From: Methanosarcinales archaeon
GTDB taxonomy: Archaea; Halobacteriota; Methanosarcinia; Methanosarcinales; Methanogasteraceae
Length of the DNA stretch: 10,564 nucleotides
Direction of reading: 5' to 3'
Assembly (NCBI GenBank): GCA_030606635.1
Contig: JAUWGA010000048.1
Location: forward strand, 1-10,564
In this document: piece after piece, positions 5,988 through 10,564 of the stretch
How positions within the stretch are numbered: the stretch's first letter is position 1
Layout: the number at the start of each line of letters is the position of its first letter
Notes under the pieces: model-generated
The model's input: only the letters and a program-made list of their open reading frames with translations
What the model was told of the DNA's origin: nothing
The model's database searches: none
Program-made: the position numbers and the translations under genes

Positions 5988-6213
5988 TCCTGAGGGCTTC
6001 GGGACTATATCATTCGACCATCGCCCCGACTGCAAATTGTGTCAGGATCACTATGCAGCGACTGCATTCGGGTTGCAGGGCTTTGTTTAAACCGGCACAA
6101 TCGAAAACTCCAGTGAAAACACTCTGATTTTCAGACAGCTCCATAAAACACCATCGTATCAGAAACCAGTGCCCCTTCGACTCCAGAATAACCTGACACC
6201 ATCACGCCTCCAC
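5988..6213. other. Intergenic region between divergent transcription units
   Basis: The region from the acyP start to the protease start spans about 440 bases. It holds the acyP promoter, the protease promoter and no supportable gene. A short inverted repeat TGCAG CGA CTGCA occurs at 6054-6066. The open frames here have no protein-like features. Confidence 0.5.
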
Positions 6214-6225
6214 AAAGATTATATA
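6214..6225 (+). promoter_or_regulatory. Archaeal promoter of the secreted protease gene
   Basis: AAAGATTATATA is a close match to the archaeal BRE plus TATA consensus. Transcription is expected near 6245-6250, leaving a leader of roughly 120 bases before the ATG at 6367. Confidence 0.6.
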
Positions 6226-6259
6226 CGATTACCTCATAATGATAATAATAATGTAAAAA

Positions 6260-6284
6260 ATTCTGTATCGGTTCGAAACAGAAT
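6260..6284 (+). repeat. Hairpin in the protease leader
   Basis: Perfect 7-bp inverted repeat ATTCTGT / ACAGAAT with an 11-base loop containing TTCGAA, near the predicted 5' end of the protease mRNA. A second small stem, CGGC GCA GCCG, lies near 6330-6340. They may be structural or regulatory; no known riboswitch was recognised. Confidence 0.35.
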
Positions 6285-6366
6285 CCAATCACATTAGAGG
6301 TTGGGCATCGGCTCTGTGGAGGACGTCGACGGCGCAGCCGAAATCAACAAAAAAGGGGTAACTGCA

Positions 6367-7995
6367 ATGTACAAACACAGGTTAGTAAACATCTTGGCGA
6401 TATCGATTATAGTATCGGCTATGATCTGCATGGTTTCGGCAGGTCCTGTTAGTATGTCTGTATCGCAAGTTGAACTTGAGGGAACGAATGCCATACAGGA
6501 GGCAATAGACGCAAACGGGGGTAACTGGACAGCAGGCGAAACGTCTGTATCTGAACTTACGGTAGAGGAGAAGCTGCAATTATGTGGCGCAATAATAGGT
6601 CCGATTCCGGACGATGCGCAGTTTGCGCAACCGCCTGTGCGGACAGGTGTCACTTATGTCGAATCATTCGACTGGCGCAACAAGGATGGTAAGGACTGGA
6701 TGACGCCGGTTAAGAGTCAGGGATCGTGTGGAAGCTGTTGGGCGTTTAGCGCGATCGGTGTTGTCGAGGCGGCGATCAACATCCATACAAACGACCCGGA
6801 CATCGATATTGATCTATCAGAACAGCATCTCGTATCTGGTTGCTGCAGTGCAGGGGATTGCGGCGGCGGATGGCCCGACTGGGCACTTAAGTATGTCAGG
6901 GACACAGGAGTATCAGAGGGGAGTTGTTTCCCATACACCAGAAGTAACGGCGCATGTACGCCATGCTCTGGCTGGGCAGAGAATTCATGGAAGATTGAAA
7001 ATTATAAATATGTATCATCATCAAAAGACGCATTTAAATCCGCTCTTCAGGAGTATGGTCCACTGTCTGTCGTGCTGAGTGTACCAGACGACTGGTTCTA
7101 CTACAGGGGAGGGGTCTACGAACCGGTATGGTCAGCCAATGACGGCGTCGGATGGGCAAACCATGCTGTGGTACTGGTCGGATGGGACGATTCCGAGGGT
7201 TGCTGGATCATCAAGAACAGTTGGGGGTCAGGCTGGGGCGAGAATGGTTATGCGAGAGTCCTGTACGGAAATCTCGAGAAGTATAATTATGCGTATGCTG
7301 TTACCGGCATAGTCCACGATGAGGCAAACAAGCCACCAGTTGCAGGAGCATCCGCAAACCCGGCAAGCGGAACTATCCCGCTCGATGTAGCATTCACAGG
7401 CACAGGGACCGACAGCGATGGCACAGTCGGCTCGTACGAGTGGACATTTGGCGATGGCGCAAGTTCAACATCGCAGAACCCAACCCACACCTACACCAGT
7501 CCCGGAACGTACACGGCAACACTTACCGTGACCGATGACGACGGGGCAACCGGGTCAGACAGCGTAGCGATCACAGTTACCGGATCCACGACCGGAACAT
7601 GGGTCAATCCGGTCGCCGCAACAGCATCATCGTACTACAGCAGCACGTATGCTCCAACAAAGGCGATCGATGACAACACAGCAACCCGCTGGTTCACAAC
7701 AAGGTACGACGGTCCACCTTGCTGGATACAGTTCGATCTCGGGAGCACAAAACCGATCAGCAAGGTGCGGGCGATCATCTACTACAAGGACGTCCCGATG
7801 ACGCTTGATGTCCAGGTCTCAAACGATGCCGCGAACTGGGAGACTGTGGTATCAGGGTTCACCATCACCGAGGGCGGCACCTTTGTGGAGATTCCATTTG
7901 CGCAGACGAACGCCAGATACATCCGGCTACACGAGACCGGCTTTGCACGGATGTACGGACAGTGCACCGAGTTTGATGTATATGCATATATGTGA
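6367..7995 (+). CDS. Secreted papain-family protease with PKD and F5/8C domains
   Basis: Encodes a 542-residue exported protein. Residues 1-25 are a signal peptide (basic MYKHR, hydrophobic ILAISIIVSAMICMV, cleavage likely after VSA). A short pro-region follows. The C1A peptidase domain spans about 98-315: QGSCGSCWAF carries oxyanion Gln118 and nucleophile Cys124, NHAVVLVGW carries His266, and IIKNSWGSGWGENGY carries Asn284, so the triad is complete. A PKD domain (about 323-406) shows SYEWTFGDG, HTYTSPGTYTATLTV and DDDG. The C terminus (about 410-542) is a discoidin/F5-8C-type carbohydrate-binding domain with KAIDDNTATRW, WIQFDLGS and ARYIRLHETG. No C-terminal membrane anchor or PGF-CTERM motif is seen, so the protein is probably released or held by surface binding. 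The ATG at 6367 is preferred over an in-frame TTG at 6301 because it begins the signal peptide and follows an AAGGGGT ribosome site. Likely roles are extracellular protein breakdown or surface processing (inference). Confidence 0.94.
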   Translation: MYKHRLVNILAISIIVSAMICMVSAGPVSMSVSQVELEGTNAIQEAIDANGGNWTAGETSVSELTVEEKLQLCGAIIGPIPDDAQFAQPPVRTGVTYVESFDWRNKDGKDWMTPVKSQGSCGSCWAFSAIGVVEAAINIHTNDPDIDIDLSEQHLVSGCCSAGDCGGGWPDWALKYVRDTGVSEGSCFPYTRSNGACTPCSGWAENSWKIENYKYVSSSKDAFKSALQEYGPLSVVLSVPDDWFYYRGGVYEPVWSANDGVGWANHAVVLVGWDDSEGCWIIKNSWGSGWGENGYARVLYGNLEKYNYAYAVTGIVHDEANKPPVAGASANPASGTIPLDVAFTGTGTDSDGTVGSYEWTFGDGASSTSQNPTHTYTSPGTYTATLTVTDDDGATGSDSVAITVTGSTTGTWVNPVAATASSYYSSTYAPTKAIDDNTATRWFTTRYDGPPCWIQFDLGSTKPISKVRAIIYYKDVPMTLDVQVSNDAANWETVVSGFTITEGGTFVEIPFAQTNARYIRLHETGFARMYGQCTEFDVYAYM

Positions 7996-8002
7996 GTAAT
8001 CC

Positions 8003-8055
8003 GGGGGTTGTGGTGGTTGCACACTTTGCGCCACCGCCCCTTGATCTATTTTTTT
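8003..8055 (+). terminator. Hairpin plus T-run after the protease gene
   Basis: GGTGG (8012-8016) pairs with CCACC (8031-8035), and GGGG (from 8003) can pair with CCCC (8037-8040) across an internal loop. The stretch TATTTTTTT follows, with seven Ts at 8049-8055. Placed directly behind the protease stop, it is a good transcription terminator. Confidence 0.6.
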
Positions 8056-8095
8056 CTACCGTTACTGCGCAATCCAAAACTTTAGGTATGAACCG

Positions 8096-8104
8096 TTTAT
8101 ATAT
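8096..8104 (+). promoter_or_regulatory. TATA-like box before the ROK fusion gene
   Basis: TTTATATAT is the best TATA match upstream of the gene. It lies only about 14 bases before the ATG at 8114, which would place the transcription start inside the ORF. Either the real start is the in-frame GTG at 8141, or a weaker box such as AAAACTTTAGG (8076-8086) drives a near-leaderless message. Confidence 0.45.
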
Positions 8105-8113
8105 TTGATATTG

Positions 8114-10564
8114 ATGGTTTCCGATTCTACCAGTGAAACTGTGGCTCAACGGATAGACGCTCTACTGCTGCGTATCGGGGATGATCTGCAAAGCCATCAT
8201 GTCGTATTCCGGGAGGAACTGAAAAAGACGGCACCAAGGGCAGATCTGGTGGATGTGACACTCTGGGCGGAAGAAGGCAACGGGAGGGTCTCATGCGAGA
8301 TTATAACCGTGCCCAACCAGATCTTTGAACCGGGGACGGATCGTTATGCCAAACTACTCGAGTATATCGCGGTCTGTCTGAATATAAGGGGGGAGACTCT
8401 TGGAATACGGCGGATCGGGATAGAGACCAGCCCCGAACTGAATACCGATCAACTCATAAGCGACGTGAAAGAGTACTTTGAGCGCGAGTTTTTCATAACA
8501 CTCCTCGATGCAAACTTTGGAAAGCCGATACAGTGGCAGAAAGGGAGAATCGAGCAGGGGGAGGTCAGGATCGGTCAGGTCAGGTCAGGACGGTACGATT
8601 CCGGAAGGTCGGTTGGGGTGGTGATCACAGGAACCGACATCAAGACAGTCGCTCTCGAGAACGGCAACGTAGTTTACAGAAATGAGATCGCTATCGAGGA
8701 AGGAAGACCGATTGAAGAGGTGCTTGAAGAGTGTCTCACAAAGGCTGCTACCGAGGTTGGTATCAGCGAAAACGAGGATGTTTATATCGGCGTTCCTGGG
8801 CCTGTTGATCCTTACGGGAATATCGTAAGGATGGCAGAGGCGAAGGGCGTGACCAGGGAGTCGCTTGAAAATTTACAGCGGAAGTACCCCTCCATCAGGT
8901 TCATCAACGATGCCAATGTGGAGGCGGTCTATCACAGGATCGTCTGGGCAGGCAACATCGCAACCGACAAGCCGACTGTGGCGCTTGTATTGCGAAAGGG
9001 GATCGGGTTTGCGATTCTCGTGGAGGGCTACCTCTTGTCGTGGGTGGGCGCACCGATGGAGACTCATTTCAGGGTGAAATTCTTAGAGGATGCTACAATC
9101 TGTAATTGCGGCATGAAGGGGTGTCTTGAACTTCCATCCGAATGGGTGGTTGACAGGTTCATGCATCTGGCATCGGAGAGGGGCGTGAAAATTCCGCCTG
9201 ATTTTGCAGAGAATGTAGCGTGTGCAGGCGATAAGTGTGACCTGCTGGCAGCAGACGTCGGCGCTTTCTTAAGACGCGATTTGGAGCTACAGGAGGTCGC
9301 ATCGGACGTGTTCATGGAGTACGGGGAGAATCTCGCGGTTCTCTTCGGGGAACTGGCACGGCTGATGGATGTTACCGGGTTCTGGGTGGCGTTAAGCGGA
9401 GGCATGGTCCGGCAGAAGGGCGAGAGGGCGATGATCATTCAGGGAATAGCTAAGGGTATCGACGATAAATTTCCAGGACTTAAGATAGAGATACTCGGCG
9501 GGATCGAAGAGGCAAGAGGCAGGGCCGGAGGGGAAGACGAAGAAGAGATAACCCGGTATGAGCGGATTTCAGGGAAGTGGCAGGGCGCGGTGGGTGCGGC
9601 TCTCTGCGCGCTACAGGAGAAGCAGATGAAGATGCGGATCGAGCCCGATACGAAATTGATGATAGATGAGGCAGAAGGGGTTGCGATCTCTGAGATTGCC
9701 GGAATACTCCGTACAGGAAGAAAACTATCCACACATACGATCATCGGTGTTGCCGGACCATCGGGCGGCGGGAAGACGCACTTTGCCAGGCTCGTGAAGA
9801 ACGGGATCGAGGAACTCGGGAGGGCGGGTTCGGACCGGGCGAAAGCAGAGATTATCGCGATGGACGATTATCTGCTGCCGAAAGAAAAGCGGGAAAGGGG
9901 TGGAATACGGGCGAAATATTCGCTTACGCGGCTGTGGGGTGATATAGTGGCTGTCAATAACGGGGGCACTGTTGGTCATCCTGTATTTGATCAGGTCTCC
10001 CGCGTGAGGTACAGCAAATTAGGGAGATTCCTGGACGAGAAATATACAATGTTTGGCAGCCGACTGTCTGAAAGTCATACCGAACTTTTTAGAAATGTTA
10101 ACCGGATGACTGAGTGGTCCGGAGAGGCAGAGATAAAGTTAAAGTCAGATAAGGACCTAGTTATCTTAATCGACGGCATTCTGGCACTGGATAACCCAAC
10201 GGTCAATAAACTGTACTACGATTACCGCATATTTGTACATGCACCATGGATATGGCGGCTCTGCGCTGCAATTTACAGGGCATGGCAGGAGAAGTGGTAC
10301 CAGGGCGCAAATACCGCAGATATCATCGAAAAATTCGTGTTCAAGCGTCCTGAGGAGGAGGCGATCATAAACGTCACATATCTGGACGCGGATATGATGG
10401 TTGAGAACGATTATTACGCAAAGAATGTGGGTTCTGATCTGAAAAACCTTCTGGGAGAAGTGTATCCCCTTCTGGAGAGCGACTTATGTGCCCAGTATTA
10501 TATTATCTATGCGATCATGGGGGACAACGGATATGATGCGAAAACGATCTTTAAAGAGCGACTT
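8114..10564 (+). CDS. ROK-family plus uridine-kinase-like fusion protein (partial)
   Basis: The frame is open to the window end (817 codons, no stop), so the 3' end is missing. Residues 1-160 form an unrecognised domain. Residues 166-500 match the ROK family of sugar kinases and repressors: VYIGVPGPVDPYGNI (223-237), INDANVEAV (264-272, catalytic-type Asp266), a zinc motif CNCGMKGCLE (Cys330, 332, 337, with His318 upstream) and VALSGGM (425-431). The first phosphate motif, usually DxGGT, reads VITGTDIK, so its Asp and one Gly are lost. Residues 541-780 match uridine kinase/phosphoribulokinase: Walker A GVAGPSGGGKT (545-555), MDDYLLP (583-589), HPVFDQVSRVR (622-632) and VILIDGILAL (683-692). 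The protein is cytoplasmic, with no helix-turn-helix or membrane segment. Substrate and reaction are unknown; two phosphotransferase-type modules suggest action on a sugar or nucleoside. The start could instead be GTG 8141. Protein-like motifs along the whole frame argue against frameshifts. Confidence 0.85.
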   Translation, partial: MVSDSTSETVAQRIDALLLRIGDDLQSHHVVFREELKKTAPRADLVDVTLWAEEGNGRVSCEIITVPNQIFEPGTDRYAKLLEYIAVCLNIRGETLGIRRIGIETSPELNTDQLISDVKEYFEREFFITLLDANFGKPIQWQKGRIEQGEVRIGQVRSGRYDSGRSVGVVITGTDIKTVALENGNVVYRNEIAIEEGRPIEEVLEECLTKAATEVGISENEDVYIGVPGPVDPYGNIVRMAEAKGVTRESLENLQRKYPSIRFINDANVEAVYHRIVWAGNIATDKPTVALVLRKGIGFAILVEGYLLSWVGAPMETHFRVKFLEDATICNCGMKGCLELPSEWVVDRFMHLASERGVKIPPDFAENVACAGDKCDLLAADVGAFLRRDLELQEVASDVFMEYGENLAVLFGELARLMDVTGFWVALSGGMVRQKGERAMIIQGIAKGIDDKFPGLKIEILGGIEEARGRAGGEDEEEITRYERISGKWQGAVGAALCALQEKQMKMRIEPDTKLMIDEAEGVAISEIAGILRTGRKLSTHTIIGVAGPSGGGKTHFARLVKNGIEELGRAGSDRAKAEIIAMDDYLLPKEKRERGGIRAKYSLTRLWGDIVAVNNGGTVGHPVFDQVSRVRYSKLGRFLDEKYTMFGSRLSESHTELFRNVNRMTEWSGEAEIKLKSDKDLVILIDGILALDNPTVNKLYYDYRIFVHAPWIWRLCAAIYRAWQEKWYQGANTADIIEKFVFKRPEEEAIINVTYLDADMMVENDYYAKNVGSDLKNLLGEVYPLLESDLCAQYYIIYAIMGDNGYDAKTIFKERL
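8563..8589 (+). repeat. GGTCA short repeats at a domain boundary
   Basis: Four copies of GGTCA, at 8563-8567, 8573-8577, 8578-8582 and 8583-8587, the last three contiguous. They encode the VRIGQVRSGR segment (about residues 151-160) that links the unknown N-terminal domain to the ROK domain. Confidence 0.7.

Noticed and set aside
6301..6366. In-frame TTG start adding 22 residues to the protease
   Set aside because: It would bury the signal peptide behind a charged extension; the ATG at 6367 gives a textbook signal sequence.
1..10564. CRISPR arrays, insertion sequences, rRNA
   Set aside because: No regularly spaced repeats, no transposase motifs with terminal repeats and no rRNA-like sequence were seen on reading both strands.

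Overview
The window looks like chromosomal DNA of a euryarchaeon, most likely from the methanogen/ANME (Methanosarcinales-like) side. Evidence: archaeal box A promoters (A-rich BRE followed by TTTATATA-type boxes) lie ahead of several genes. Shine-Dalgarno sites are of the GGAGG/GAGGTGA type. The protein set also fits: half-size archaeal MgtE permeases, an archaeal CobD-type Cys-rich domain, and a secreted papain-like protease with a PKD domain. The genus is an inference; there is no rRNA, tRNA or methanogenesis marker gene here.

Layout. (1) 82-1211, minus: two overlapping half-size MgtE/SLC41-type cation permeases, probably forming one two-part transporter. (2) 1309-1907, plus: a 58-residue two-helix membrane protein followed after 2 bases by a YjbQ/UPF0047 protein. 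(3) 1908-2240: no gene that I can support. (4) 2241-3710, plus: an AT-richer cassette with its own promoter, a short 18-codon ORF, a 349-residue protein whose last ~68 residues resemble a HicB antitoxin, and a HicA-like toxin. (5) 3863-5923, minus: acylphosphatase, a stand-alone C-terminal part of archaeal CobD (aminotransferase small-domain remnant plus Cys-rich domain), and acetylornithine aminotransferase, probably one operon read in that order. (6) 6367-7995, plus: an exported papain-family protease with PKD and discoidin (F5/8C) domains, with a promoter ~140 bases upstream and a hairpin plus T-run behind it. (7) 8114 to the window end, plus: a very long ORF (817 codons visible, stop outside the window) that joins an unknown N-terminal domain, a ROK-family sugar-kinase-like domain and a uridine-kinase/phosphoribulokinase-type P-loop domain.

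The most unusual content is the ROK + uridine-kinase-like fusion at the right end. Next come the HicBA-like pair with a large N-terminal extension on the antitoxin side, and the isolated CobD C-terminal module. The units appear to be functionally independent; no single pathway links them. The start of the antitoxin-like gene is complicated by an in-frame TGA between a well-placed upstream ATG and the GTG start. That could be a leader peptide, a nonsense mutation or a recoding event.
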